DNA of 64,000 nucleotides, taken from Larix kaempferi (taxonomy: Eukaryota; Streptophyta; Pinopsida; Pinales; Pinaceae). Of this stretch, positions 32,211 to 44,560 are shown piece by piece (the stretch's first letter is position 1; the number at the start of each line of letters is the position of its first letter). The position numbers and the translations under genes were made by a program. The notes beneath the pieces were generated by a model. It worked only from the letters and a program-made list of their open reading frames with translations. It was not told the origin of the DNA and searched no databases. The DNA lies in the NCBI GenBank assembly GCA_027924585.1, contig BSBM01000372.1, positions 11,233,501-11,297,500 on the forward strand, read 5' to 3'.

Positions 32211-33880
32211 AGAAGATGGATTGATCACCTGCATAAGTGAAAGAAGTTCCTGTCTCAGAGGGAGATGAGGATAAGGCCTTACATAAGAAGATTACAAGCG
32301 ATCTCGACAGGTATGACTCATCGAGGTATGTTTCGATATTTGTCCATGATTAAGTTTATGGTATGTTTGTCTTCATGTTATTATGGTTAGTACAATTTTG
32401 ATTTTAGATTTGTTGTATCACCTTAACAAAATTATGAATGCATGATAGAAGATATTCATTGGTTAGGGTGTTGACACTAATGATTGTACTAATGCATTAT
32501 GGTGTTGTATGAGGTTTATGTTGTCTACTAACATGAAAGGTACACCAAGAAAGACAAATCATGTTCTGGTCCATGAACATATGATCATGATAACATGAGG
32601 ACAAAGATTCATCCATTGTCATGGATCTCATACAAGATCCATTCATGAGGTATGTATAACTTGGTTTTATAATGGTTAACTTATGAGACATGCAGGTTAC
32701 TAGCACAAGTCACTGAAGAGAACCAAAAGACATTATACGGGTATGTTAGACATAACTAGCTAACATGATAATCCAGGTATGTTTTTCCTATATCAAGCTA
32801 GATTCCTACCTTGGGTTAGGATCTTATACTATCGCGTTGTTGATAATGATTATTCATGAAGTCATAGGTTTGAATAATCATGATTGTATGCATATTATGT
32901 TTCTTACCATAATTGATGATATGACTAACCAGAAGAATCATGATGGTATAGGTTTGAATAATCACAGGTTTTATGCATTTTATATCTCTTATCTTGATTG
33001 ATGATTCAACTAACCTGAAGAGTCATAGGCTTGAGTAATTACAGGTTTAGACATGTTATGTTTCTTATGATTTGACTAACCATAAGAATCCTTGAATGCT
33101 AATGCTTATTATTTCTGTTTGAAATGATCATGACTATACATGCTTGAGATTATTGTGTTTAATAGTATACTAATGAATGTATGATTTTATATGAGATCAC
33201 AAGGATAACACATTCATGATACTAATAAGCATGCATAGGGACCAAGGATAAATATGAGTTCAAGAACAGGTAATTCAGGAAGCAAAGATCAAGACGGAGC
33301 ACACTCTAGTTGTTCCTGCAAGAAAGCAAAGGAGCACACTTCAGTGGTTTCTGCAAGGATGCAGATATTCAGAGGGAGTTGATCATCTCTCTACATTTCA
33401 CAACAGAAAGGTGTAGAAGAAGCTACCTCAGATTAGGACTCCAGCAGCTCCTGCAAGGAAGCAAAGACTCAGAGGGAGTCCACCCAACGAACAAAGAAAG
33501 ATAAGTATTTTAATCATCATTTCTTGCATATTTGTTTGTTTAAATAAAATTGTTCAATAATGTATATACTGATGTTCCTAGAATTAGGTTGTGTATTATG
33601 CATATTAGAATAATTGCATTGATGAACAGTATACTCCTAATATGCATGGGTAAGTGGCCTATGGCACTGTACAACATTCCATTGCTACTTATCTAGAATG
33701 AAACCTCTTTGCTGACATGTTGGGAGTTGTGCACACTCTTAACAATGTTCTGGTAGAGATTGGAAGGCATCTAGAAAGTTACGGAATATGGATAAATGTT
33801 GTATTGAAGCATTGGCTAAGATAATTGCATGACTGTATGGCATATTTCTTTATGTGTAAGAATTTGTTCTGAAAACTATG
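32211..33880 (+). other. Element Db intron-like region with gag trace
   Basis: Near 32255-32310 the reading EGDEDKALHKKITSDLDR resembles the region of copia Gag with DEAKEKHRKDLIRAKRI in C, so a short gag remnant is likely. After it come several AG|GTATGT-type donor-like sites (about 32310, 32335, 32650, 32740, 32778) and acceptor-like runs (ATGCAG at 32691-32696). A repeat of about 80-90 bp (AGGTTTGAATAATCA...ATATGACTAACC) occurs three times in 32865-33095. No known domain is found. Da has the same region at 37568-39180. Confidence 0.55.
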
Positions 33881-33906
33881 AGTTGTTTTCTAATCATGCA
33901 ATTTAA

Positions 33907-35320
33907 CTTGTTGTGTAGGAAAGATCGTATGCCATCTCCTACAAAAGAAGAACTACAACATTTTGTTCCAGCAACAAAGATATCTATTGAAGATATTGAA
34001 GATATTGAAGATATTGAAGTTCCCAGGATCTGGGATGAAGAAATGAAATTCCTTGATCCGTCGATCATGAAGAATGATGTTTGGGATCTAATCCCAAGAC
34101 ATGAAGGGAAGTTTGCTATGACTTCCAAATGGAACTATACGATCAAGCATGTTGCAGATGACAGCATTAAGAAATATAAAAGTGATGAAATAGAAGATGC
34201 ACCAGATGGATTTCAAGACAGCATGGTGTAGTCATGTATGTGTGCAGAACTTGGTATGGTAGGATAGACAGCTTTCTATCCAGTTTGGGCGTTACCAAGA
34301 GTAAAGCAGATTCCAACCTTTTCTACAAGGTTGAAGAAGGAAATCCATTGATACTACTTTTATATGTTACAGGTAAAGATAGATTGATTGCCGACACGCA
34401 GCGGAAGCTTTCTTCCAAGTTCGAGATGAAGAACTTGGGGATGATGCACTATTTGTTTTTGGCATGGAGGTGTGGCAGAGTGCATATGGAATCTTCCTTG
34501 GACAAGGGAAGTATGTAGTAGAGATCCTGAAGAGGTTCGGGATGATGGACTGCAAGGATATGGCCACACCTATGGCATCGAATCTGAAGCTTCTATATGA
34601 TGCTTCATCTGAGCCGGTTGATGTCTCTTTGTATCGTCAGATGATTGGGTCCTTGATGTACCTGACGAACACGAGACCAGACATTTGCTTTGCTGTGAAC
34701 ACATTGAGCCAGTTCCTGACGGATCCGAGGAGTGTTCACCTGGTTGCTGTAAAGCATGTTCTGAGGTACCTGAAGGGTACAGTGGATTATGGGCTCAAGT
34801 ATGAAGCAAATCAAAAGTTTAAACTACAGGGTTATGTTGATTCAGATTGGGTTGGCAGTGCTGCAAATAGAAAGAGCACATCTGGGTGCTGCTTCAGTAT
34901 GGGATCAGGTGTGATCTCTTGGTTTAGTAGGAAGCAGTCCTGCGTATCACTGAGTACAGCTGAGGCAGAGTATGTTGCAGCCTGCTCAGCTAGTTGTGAA
35001 GCAGTATGGCTATGGAAGCTACTGTCTGAGTTATTTGATCTCCCGTTAGAGGCTACTGGTATCTTCTGTGATAACCAGAGTTGTGTGAAGCTGTCCGAGA
35101 ATCCAGTGTTTCATGATAGGTCGAAACACATAGAGATCAAATATCACTATATCAGGGATATGGTGCAGAGAGGAGCCGTGAAGCTCCTATATGTTGCGAC
35201 AGACGAGCAGATTGCAGATGTGCTGACGAAGCCACTAGCCAGGGTGAAGTTCGAGTATTTCAGAGAGAGAGGCTTGGCGTTCTTCAGATTGAGAACACTT
35301 CAAGGAAGAAGTGATGGACA
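33907..35320 (+). pseudogene. Element Db RT-RNase H remnant
   Basis: The first stretch (33878-34231) matches the N-terminal edge of copia RT (MKNDVWDLIPRHEGKFAMTS). It then jumps to WYGRIDSFLSSLG, so about 130 residues of the palm and fingers are missing. The catalytic YVDD site is gone (LLLYVTGKDRL). After a frameshift near 34465 the RT thumb and RNase H are readable to 35330 (DSDWVGSAANRKSTSG, STAEAEYVA, CDNQSCVK, IADVLTKPLA). RNase H is long enough to be complete but has no start of its own. Confidence 0.85.
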
Positions 35321-35439
35321 CATTTGCTGAAGCCATTCCAAGCATGTTGGAAGGAGGATCCTTCACATGGCTGTGGATGTAAGTGCTGGATGATGAGCAT
35401 CAGGATGATGTTCTGGTTTCTGCTTGGATATGATCAGTT

Positions 35440-36900
35440 GGATCATTTTTATATATGTATGAACGCATCATGTTGGATGCTGGATATGATCAGTTGGATC
35501 ATTTTTATGTATGTATGTACGCATCATGTTGGATGCTGGATATGATCAGTTGGATCATTTTTATGTATGTATGTACGCATCATGTTGGATGCTAGATATG
35601 ATCAGGTGGATCATTTATGTATGGATGCATCATGTTGGATGCTGGATATGATCAGTTGGATCATGTGTATGTATTTTGTATATGCATCATGTTGGATGCT
35701 TGGACCATGTATCTGTATATGTATCAGGTGGATACATTGTATGATCAGGTGGATCATGTATGGTGATATGTATCATGTATCAGGTGGATACATTGTATGA
35801 TCAGGAGGATCATGTATGATGATATGTATCAGGTAGATACTTGGTATGCATCAGGTGGATGCGTTGATGATCAGGTGGATCATGCAGCAGGATGTTGCAG
35901 TGATGATCAGGATGATCATGGATGATGAGCTTCAGGATGTTGCTCCAGATGACATGCAGCAGGACGTTGCAGTGATGATGATCAGGATGATCATAGATGG
36001 TGAGCTTTAGGATGTTGCTCCAGATGACATGAAGCAGGACGTTGCAGTGATGATGATCAGGACGATCATGAGTACATCAGGATGATGTATGGTGAGTATC
36101 AGGTTGATACTCTGTGGCCATGGATCAGGTTGTGCAGATGAGCATGTCTGGGAGATCCTATAGGTCGGAGTTGTGTACCCGTAACAGCCTGGGATGCTCT
36201 TTCGAGACATTGCTCTGGGAGGACATGTAATTTGTGCCCTGGGAGATCTCAGGTCGGAGTTGTGTACCCATAACATCCTGAGATGCTCTTGCGAGGTTTT
36301 GTCCTATGGCATGTAATTTGGGCCCAGGGAGATTTCAGGTCGGAGTTGTGTACCCGTAACATCCTGAGATGCTCTTTCGAGGTTTTGCCATGACCACATG
36401 TAATAGCGCCCTGGGAGATTTCAGGTCGGAGTTGTGTACCCGTAACATCCTGAGATGCTCTTGCGAGGTTTTGTGGTGGACCACATGTAATTTGTGCCCT
36501 GGGAGATTTCAGGTTGGAGTTGTGTACCCGTAACATCCTGAGATGCTCTTTCGAGGTTTTGTGGTGGGGTGACATGTAATAGCGCCCTAGGAGATCCTAC
36601 AGGTCGGAGTTGTGTACCCGTAACATCCTGGGATGCTCTTTCGAGGTTTTGTGACGCACGTAATAAGTCCTAAGGATTCCACAGTATGGCCAGTGATGAT
36701 GAAGACCTGCAGGTGGTGGGCCTACATCCAGTATGAAAAAGGACTGGCTCTGTAGAACTTCCTATGACGAGTAGATTCAGAGATTGATTGAGATAGCAGC
36801 AGCAGTGACGATGATGATGACTCGGTGATGATTATCCAGTGACGATGATCCAGAGAAGATGACTTGTGCTACAAGAACTGTGCTGAGAAATACCTTCCTA
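35440..36900 (+). repeat. Element Db 3' minisatellite arrays
   Basis: Successive arrays: 57-59-bp units with CATGTTGGATGCTGGATATG (35445-35700), GGTGGATAC/ATGATCAGG units (35700-35880), GATGTTGCAGTGATGATGATC units (35885-36070), and units of about 85-92 bp with GTAACATCCTGAGATGCTCTT (36130-36650, about six). The layout parallels C but the unit sequences differ. Confidence 0.88.
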
Positions 36901-37562
36901 GTTAAGAGGGAGTGTTGATGTATATGTAACTTCGGAATGTATTTCACATGTATATGTATATTGTATTCCTATAGAGATGGTATTATTCCTCTATAAGGAA
37001 GTGTCGTCATTTATATTGTAAGTGTCGTAACTTATACTTGATGGGTTATTAGACCACCTTATTTGGGGTCGGCCCTGTATAAGTCATGTGGGTCAAAGGG
37101 TTATTAGACCACCCTATTGGGGGTCGGCCATGTGGGTCAAAGGGTTATTAGACCACCCTATTGGGGGTCGGCCCACTCAGCATTATGTTATGTGGTAAAG
37201 TTCGAGCCTACATGAGTTAGGTAAAAAGGCAAGTCAAGTCAAGTATAAATAGAGTGTGGGAGGCACTCTATTTGCTCACTCACTTCTCACACATGCTCTC
37301 AAGGAGGAGAGGCGCACTTATGGAGGAGGAGGATCTGCTGCTAGGTTATGTCTATCTCTTGGTTGGTTGTATCATTGCTCTATCTATCTCTGAGGAAGTT
37401 ATTGGGGTTTTTCACCTTTATGGTTTTCCCCAAGTAAATCTTTGTGTCTCTTGTGTGCTTGCATTATTGTCTCCATGATTGATATGCTGTAGATATGTTG
37501 TACATGTTGTTCTCTCAGTTAAGATCCTAGATCATATTGAAGTAAATTCAGAAAATTTAACA
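36900..37562 (+). repeat. Element Db polypurine tract and 3' LTR
   Basis: TTAAGAGGGAG (36902-36912) precedes the LTR 36913-37562 (650 bp). The LTR has TATAAATA and the GAGTG hairpin just upstream of GCTCACTCAC. Target copy GGCTT follows at 37563-37567. Confidence 0.93.
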
Positions 37563-37567
37563 GGCTT

Positions 37568-39180
37568 CATCAAACCCTAGTTTAGGGTCACGTCTAGTGA
37601 ATCCGAAAGTTTCAAAGGCAAAATTGAGGAGTGAAACTTTGCAGTTTTCAAATTCTAAATATACTAGCTTGATCAGCTCATCAAGGCGCATATTTCTATC
37701 CTTTCGGAAGTTTGAAATTCAAAGTTTGAATTTTTGGGGTTTCTCTGACAAACCCATATCCAGCTCCAGGTCCAGTTCTTGCAATCAAGTGGATTGGGTT
37801 AATCCTAGAAGAAGATGGATTGATCATATGCATGAGTGAAGAAGTTCTTGTTTCAGAGGGAGATGAGGCTAAGGCCTTACATAAGAAGATTACAAGCGAT
37901 CTCGACAAGTATGACTCATCGAGGTATGTTTCGATATTTGTTCATGATTAAAGTATGTTTGTCTTCATGTTATTACGGTTAAGTACAATTTTGTTTTTAG
38001 ATTTGTCATATCACCTTAACAACATTATGAATGCATGATAGAAGATATTCATTGGTTAGGGTGTTGACACTTATGATTATACTAATGCATTATGGTGTTG
38101 TATGTGGTTTATATTGTCTACTAACACAAAAGGTACACCAAGAAAGACAAATCATGTTCTACTTCAAGAACGTATGATCATGGTGACATGAAGACAAGGA
38201 TTCATCCATTGTTATGAAGATCTACTCTCGAGGTATGTATAACTTGTTTATACAATGGTTAACTTATGAGACATGCAGGTTACTAGCACAAGTCACTGAA
38301 GAGAACCAAAAGACATTATACGGGTATGTTAGACATAACTAGCTAGCATGCTAATCCAGGTATGTTTTTCCTATATCAAGCTAGAATCCTACCTTGGGTT
38401 AGGATCTTATACTGTTGTGTTGTTGATAATGATTATTCATGAAGTCATAGGTTTGAATAATCATGGTTGTATGCATATTATGTTTCTTACCATAATTGAT
38501 GATATGACTAACTAGAAGAATCATGAAGGTATAGGTTTGAATAATCACAGGTTTATGCATATTATATCTCTTATCTTGATTAATGATTCAACTAACCCGA
38601 AGAGTCATAGGTTTGAGTAATTATAGGTTTAGACATGTTATGCTTCTTATGATTTGACTAACCATAAGAATCCTACATAAACCTTGAATGCTAATGCTTA
38701 TTATTTCTGTTTGAAATGATCATGACTATACATGCTTGAGATTATTGTGTTTTAAGAGTATGCTAATGAATGTATGATTTTATATGAGCTCACAAGGATA
38801 ACACAATCATGATACTAATAAGCATGCATAGGGACCAAGGATGAATATGAGTTCAAGAACAGGTAATCTAGGAAGCACAGATCAAGAGGGAGTACACTCC
38901 AGTGGTTTATGCAAGGATGCAGATATTCAGAGGGAGTTGACCATCTCTCTCTACATTCCACAACAGAAAGGTGTAGAAGAAGCTACTTCAGATTAGGACT
39001 CCAGCAGCTCCTGCAAGGAAGCAAAGACTTAGAAGGAGTCCACCCAACGAACAAACAAAGATAAGTATTTTAAATAAAATTGTTCAATGATGTATATGCT
39101 CATGTTCTTAGACTTAGGATATGTATTGTGCATATTAGAATAGTTGCATTGATAAACAATATACTACTAATATACATGGA
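37568..39180 (+). other. Element Da intron-like region (continuation)
   Basis: Homologous to 31950-33900 of Db: the same gag trace (near 37860), GTATGT donor-like sites (near 37925, 38230, 38325, 38359) and the 80-90-bp repeat (38430-38670). It is shorter than Db by a deletion between about 39070 and 39175. No protein is recognised. Confidence 0.55.
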
Positions 39181-40560
39181 TTGTATGCCATCTCCTACAA
39201 AAGAAGAACTACAACATTTGTTCCAGCAACAAAGATATCTATTGAAGATATTGAAGATATTGAAGTTCCCAGGATCTGGGATGAAGAAATGAAATGCCAT
39301 GATCCGTTGATCATGAAGAATGATGTTTGGGATGTAGTCCCAAGACATGAAGGGAAGTTTGTTATGACTTCCAAATGTAACTATCAGATCAAGCATGTTG
39401 CAGATGGCAGCATTGAGAAATATAAAAGTGATGAAATAGAAGATGCACCAGATGGATTTCAAGACAACATGGTGTAGTCATATATGTGTGCAGAACTTGG
39501 TATGGTAGGATAGACAGCTTTCTATCCAGTTTGGGATTTACCAAGACTAAAGCGGATTCCAACCTTTACTACAAGGTTGAGGAAGGCAATCCAGTGATAC
39601 TACTTTTGTATGCGGATAACCTGTTTGTTACAGGTGAAAATAGATTGATTGCCGACATGCAGCGGAATCTTACTACTGAGTTCGAGATGAAGAACTTGGG
39701 GATGATGCACTATTTGTTTTTGGCATGGAGGTGTGGCAAAGTGCAGATGGAATCTTCCTTGGACAAGGGAACTATGTAGTAGAGATCCTGAAGAGGTTCG
39801 GGATGATGGATTGCAAGGCCATGGCCACACCTATGGCACGAATCTGAAGCTTCTATGTGATGCTTCATTTGAGCCGGTTGATGTCTCCATGTATCGTCAG
39901 ATGATTGGGTCCTTGATGTACTTGACGAACACAAGACCAAACATTTGCTTTGCTGTGAACACATTGAGCCAATTCCTAACGGATCCGAGGAGTGTTCACC
40001 TGGTTGCTGTAAAGCATGTTCTTAGGTACCTGAAGGGTACAGTGGATTATGGGCTCAAGTATGAAGCGAATCAAAAGTTTAACCTGCAGGGTTATGTTGA
40101 TTCAGATTGGGCTGGCAGTGTTGCAGATAGGAAGAGCACATCTGGGTGCTACTTCAATATGGGATCAGGTGTGATCTCTTGGTTTAGCAGGAAGCAGTCC
40201 TGCGTAGCACTGAGTACAGCTGAGGCAGAGTATGTTGCATCCTGTTCAGCTAGTTGTGAGGCAGTATGGCTACGGAAGCTACTGTCTGATTAATTTGATC
40301 TCCCGTTGGATGCTACTGGTATCTTCTGTGATAACCAGAGTAGTGTGAAGCTATCCAGTGTTTCATGACAGGTCAAAACACATAGAGATCAAATATCACT
40401 ATATCAGGGATATGGTGTAGAGAGGAGCTATGAAGCTCCTGTATGTTGCAACAGACGAGCAGATTGCAGATGTGCTGACGAAGCCACTAACCAGAGTGAA
40501 GTTCGAGTACTTCAGAGAGAGGCTTGGCATTCTTCAGATCGAGGACACTTCGAGGAAGAA
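39181..40560 (+). pseudogene. Element Da RT-RNase H remnant
   Basis: Same internal RT deletion as in Db (KYKSDEIED...WYGRIDSFLSS). The catalytic site is still present as YADN in LLLYADNLFVTG, so two of its residues are changed from YVDD. RNase H continues to a stop at 40291 after AVWLRKLLSD, and remains readable in other frames to about 40545 (ADVLTKPL). RT cannot be active. Confidence 0.85.
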
Positions 40561-40679
40561 GTGATGGACACATTTGCTGAAGCCATTCCAAGCATGATTG
40601 GAAGGAGGATCCTTCACATGTCTATGGATGTAAGCGCTGGATTATGAACATCAGGATGTTGTTCTGGTTTCTGCTGGAT

Positions 40680-41800
40680 ATGATCAGTTGGATCATTTTT
40701 ATGTATGTATGTATGCATCATGTTGGATGCTGGATATGATCTGTTGGATCATGTGTATGTATTTTGTATGAATGCATCATGTTGGATGCTGGATATGATC
40801 AGTTGGATCATTTATATGTATGTACACATCATGTTGGATGCTGGATATGATCGATTGGATCATGTGTATGTATTTTGTATGAACGCATCATGTTGGATGT
40901 TGATGGATACATTGTGTGGATCATGTATCTTTGTATGATCAGGTAGATCATGGATGCTGATGGATACATTGTGTGGATCATGTATCTTTGTATGATCAGG
41001 TAGATCATGGATGCTGATGGATACATTGTGTGGATCATGTATCTTTGTATGATCAGGTAGATGGATACATTGTGTGGATCATGTATCTATGTGTGCGTCA
41101 GATGGATGCATTGTATGATCAGGATGATCGTAGATGAAGAGCTTCTCCAGATGATATGCAGCAGGATGTTGCAGTGATTATGATGAGTATCAGATGATAC
41201 TTTGTGGCCGTGGATCAAGTTGTGCAGGAAAGCATGTAATTTGTGCCCTGGGATATTTGCAGATGGTCTTTCGAGGTTTTGCCTATGGCATGTAATTCGG
41301 TGCCCTGGGACATCTGGCAAATGCTCTTGCGAGGTTTTGCTTGGAAGGACATGTAATTTGTGCCCTGGGAGATCTGCATATAGTCTTTCGAGGTTTTTCC
41401 TATGGCATGTAATTCGGTGCCCTGGGATATCTGGCAGATGCTCTTGCGAGGTTTTGTCCTATGGCATGTAATTTGCTCCTGGGAGATCTGGACAGGATGA
41501 AAAAGGCCTCAGATGCTTCAGCCAGGTTTTGCCATGACCACATGTAATTTTCTCCTGGGAGATCTGGACAGGATGAAAAAGGCCTCAGATGCTTCAGCCA
41601 GGTTTTGTGGTGAGATCACATGTAATGTGCTCCTGGGAGATCCGACAGGTAGAGCCGCGTGCTCGTAACATCCTGGGATGCTTCAGCTAGGTTTTGTGAT
41701 GGGTCACCTGTAATGTGCTCTTGGGAGATCCTACAGGTAGAGTTGTGTGCTCGTAATATCCTAGGATGCTGCAGCCAGGTTTTGTGATGCACGTAATAAG
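40680..41800 (+). repeat. Element Da 3' minisatellite arrays
   Basis: Arrays in the same order as in Db but with different copy numbers: CATGTTGGATGCTGGATATG units (40705-40905), GATACATTGTGTGGATCATG units of about 60 bp (40905-41085), and units of about 58 bp with CATGTAAT...CCCTGGGA and CGAGGTTTTGC (41220-41800). The unique stretch 41800-42030 (AGTCCTGAGGATTCCACAGT) matches 36660-36900 of Db. Confidence 0.86.
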
Positions 41801-42032
41801 TCCTGAGGATTCCACAGTATGGCCAGTGATGATGAAGACCTGCAGGTGGTGGGCCTACATCCAGTATGAAAAAGGACTGGCTCTGTAGAACTTCCTATGA
41901 TGAGTAGATTCAGAGATTGATTGAGATAGCAGCAGCAGTGACAATGATGATGATTCGATGACGATTATCCAGTGATGATGATCTAGAGAAGATGACTTGT
42001 GCTAGAAGAACTGTGCTGAGAAATACCTTCCT

Positions 42033-42695
42033 AGTTAAGAGGGAGTGTTGATGTATATGTAACTTTGGAATGTATTTCACGTATATGTATATTGTATTCC
42101 TATAGAGATGTTATTATTCCTCTATACGGAAGTGTCGTCATTTATATTGTAAGTGTCGTAACTTATACTTGATGGGTTATTAGACCACCTTGTTTGGGGT
42201 CGGCCCTGTATAAGTCATGTGGGTCAAAGGGTTATTAGACCACCCTATTGGGGGTCGGCCATGTGGGTCAAAGGGTTATTAGACCACCCTATTGGGGGTC
42301 AGCCCAGTCAGCATTATGTTATGTGGTTAAGTTCGAGCCTACATGAGTTAGGTAAAAAGGAAAGTCAAGTCAAGTATAAATAGAGTGCGGGAGGCACTCT
42401 ATTTGTTCACTCACTTCTCACTCATGCACTCAAGGAGGAGTGGCGCACTTATGGAGGAGGAGGATCTGCTGCTAGGTTGTGTCTATCTCTTATGGTTGGT
42501 TGTATCATTGCTCTATCTATCTCTGAGGAAGTTATTGGGGTTTTTCACCTTTATGGTTTTCCCCAAGTAAATCTTTGTGTCTCTTGTGTGCTTGCATTAT
42601 TGTCTCCATGATTGATATGTTGTAGATATGCTGTACATGTTGTTCTCTCAGTTAAGATCCTAGATCAGATTGAAGTAAATTCTGAAAATTTAACA
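42033..42695 (+). repeat. Element Da polypurine tract and 3' LTR
   Basis: Purine tract TTAAGAGGGAG ends at 42045. LTR 42046-42695, 650 bp, shares variants with the LTR at 28382 and has the same perfect 11-bp start-site inverted repeat (about 42378-42404). Target copy TAGAC at 42696-42700. Confidence 0.93.
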
Positions 42696-42700
42696 TAGAC

Positions 42701-43078
42701 TTGTTCCGTTTAACTCATTGGGCTTGGAGTCATGTCTACTTGCTGACAACCTAGCTTTTTAGAAGAATATTCTGAAGATGATAATAGAATAGATTATGAT
42801 AAAAATAAAAACAAAAGAAAACGCTTCACAATATGATATAATGAACCTTTCCAAAGGAAGGATATGAGATATTAGTAATGAAAAAATCGTTTCAGGAATC
42901 TCCCATTTACAGGGTTCCGAAAAATTTCACCATCCAGTTGAGCCAGCTCGTAAGTGTTGTTGTCATGGACTATGATGACTTTAAATGGGCCAAGCCATAA
43001 GTTGTCAAATTTTTCATGTTTAGACCTTGGCTCTCTTCTAGCATCCCATTTCAGAATGAGATCCCCATGTTGAAAATC
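42701..43078 (-). other. Element F 3' region
   Basis: Between the integrase and the Da insertion. The part near 42890-43075 still resembles the C-terminal tail of gypsy integrase (Trp/Leu/Val-rich on the minus strand, with stops). The remainder shows nothing recognisable. Confidence 0.5.
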
Positions 43079-43935
43079 TCAAGCGATAGCTCTACGGTCA
43101 AATGTTGCTTTCATATTATCTTGATAGATTTTGGTGGAGTCATCCAGGTGCTCTCTAATCCGTTGGATCTTTATCAACTGATGTATCCTTCTTTCCATAT
43201 CGTCCGGCTCTCCATTTTCAGACTGTAGCAGCTTAATTATGGGGAGACCAAGTTGAATCGGGAGGACAGCTTCCTTCCCATAAACCAACTGAAATGGTGA
43301 TGTGCCTATGGCGCGTTTGACACTGATTCTCTCGGCCCACAATGCAAACCTCAGTTGGGAGTCACAGGCCTTTTTATTTTTACTGAGCATCTTCTTAATA
43401 ATATTTACCAAGCCTTTATTAGAATATTTTTCCAAGCCATTTCCCTGTGGGTAATATGCAGTTTAATGAATCAACTCAATATTGTAATCTTGGCAAAATT
43501 TCATCATCTTGTATGATTTGAAAGCTCGGGCATTGTCCGTAAGTATTTTTCTGGGGCAGCCAAACCTGGCAAAAATATTTTCTTCCAAGAAGCTGATAAT
43601 TACTGATTCATTTGCATTCCTAGTGGGAATAGCTTCCACCCACTTTGTAAAGTAGTCAGTAGTTGTAAGAATCCATATATGCTGACCACTAGAATGGGGA
43701 TTTATCTCTCCGGTAAAATCAAGACCCCACTGCTGGAAAGGCACTTCCACCCTTATGGGTTTTAGAGGTAGTGGCCGTAGTTTTAGCTTCCCGACAAACA
43801 TCTGTCACTCTTTGCATGACCTAACGACCTTACTGGTGTCGGTAAATAGGGTAGGCCAAAAATAACATGCCCTCAAAATTTTGTGCGCAATCACTCTCCA
43901 TGCATGGTGGCCTCCGCACATACCCTTATGGAACT
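43079..43935 (-). pseudogene. Element F integrase
   Basis: The minus-strand reading has the core QQWGLDFTGEINPHSS (first Asp), WVEAIPTRNANE and RKILTDNARAFKSY (second Asp) in 43463-43801. It continues with QGNGLEKYSNKGL, where Tat-like integrases have GNGLAE-S-NK, so the third acidic residue is displaced or lost. FALWAERISVKRAIGTSPF and LVYGKEAVLPIQ follow (43079-43435). A stop near 43464 separates the two parts. Integrase would join cDNA to host DNA; this copy is inactive. Confidence 0.85.
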
Positions 43936-43937
43936 TG

Positions 43938-44560
43938 CTAATTATGGTCTTTTGTTTCTTCCTCTACAATACAATTAAGCAGGATGCCCAATGGATCTTT
44001 CCAGAAAAGGTATCCATCCAGAATACAGTATTTAACCGCCCTAAGTTTAAGAGACCTTATTTTATATTTTTCCATTTCTGGGGGGTGAGCAAGATGCTCC
44101 AAATAATAGACTATATCTTTATACCATTCGGAGTTTATAAACTTTCCATCCACCTGGTCAGGAAGGTTCTGCGGGCCTTCTTCATTTCCTTGATCGATTA
44201 AATTGATCTCTAATGCTTGAAGATTAGATTCTGCCAATAGCTTAGCTAACCCCTGTTCTTTTACCAATTTAGTGGGCTTAATCTCCATATCATATTCCTG
44301 GATCTTGGAAATCCATTTTCCCCTTCTTCCTTCACTATCAGGCTGACACAAGATATCCTTAATGGTGCTCCTTGGGACATGAGCGATGATCCTTGAATGC
44401 AAAACATAAATCCTAAAATATTTTAGTGCCTTAAAAAGTGCATAGGCATGTTTCTCTATTGTGCTATATTTTAACTCCGCATCTCTCAAGGATCGACTAA
44501 AGAAAGCAATGGGTTGTTCATGCCCTTCCTGATTTTTTTACAGAAGGACTGCTGCTATGG
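43938..44560 (-). pseudogene. Element F gypsy-type RNase H and integrase finger
   Basis: The open stretch 43938-44489 reads LKYSTIEKHAYALFKALKYF, HVPRSTIKDIL, RRGKWISKIQEYDMEIKP and VKEQGLAKLLAES, the C-terminal half of gypsy RNase H. It then has the linker and start of the integrase finger (DGYLFWKDPLGILLNCI). This is the second RNase H of the element; the other lies before RT. Confidence 0.82.

Larger units (their letters stand above)
30197..37562 (+). mobile_element. Element Db: same family as Da, inserted into Da
   Basis: LTRs 30197-30846 and 36913-37562 share their own variants (GATGGTATTATTCC, TATAAGG, GAGTGTGGGAGG). The target duplication is GGCTT (30192-30196, 37563-37567). They differ at about 1% by eye, so Db is younger than Da, as nesting requires. 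The internal plan is the same as Da. It has no gag, integrase or complete RT. Confidence 0.93.
28382..42695 (+). mobile_element. Element Da: non-autonomous copia-derived LTR element
   Basis: Outer LTRs 28382-29075 and 42046-42695 share variants not found in the inner pair (TCTATACGG, GAGTGCGGGAGG, ATCAGATTGAAG). The target duplication is TAGAC (28377-28381, 42696-42700). The inside has a primer site, duplicated leader, intron-like stretch, an RT-RNase H remnant, 3' minisatellites and a polypurine tract, but no intact gag, integrase or RT. It is interrupted by Db. It lies in F in the opposite orientation. Confidence 0.92.

Noticed and set aside
35324-35800. Cys/Met/Trp-rich frames
   Set aside because: They follow the 57-59-bp minisatellite of Db and shift with copy number in Da.
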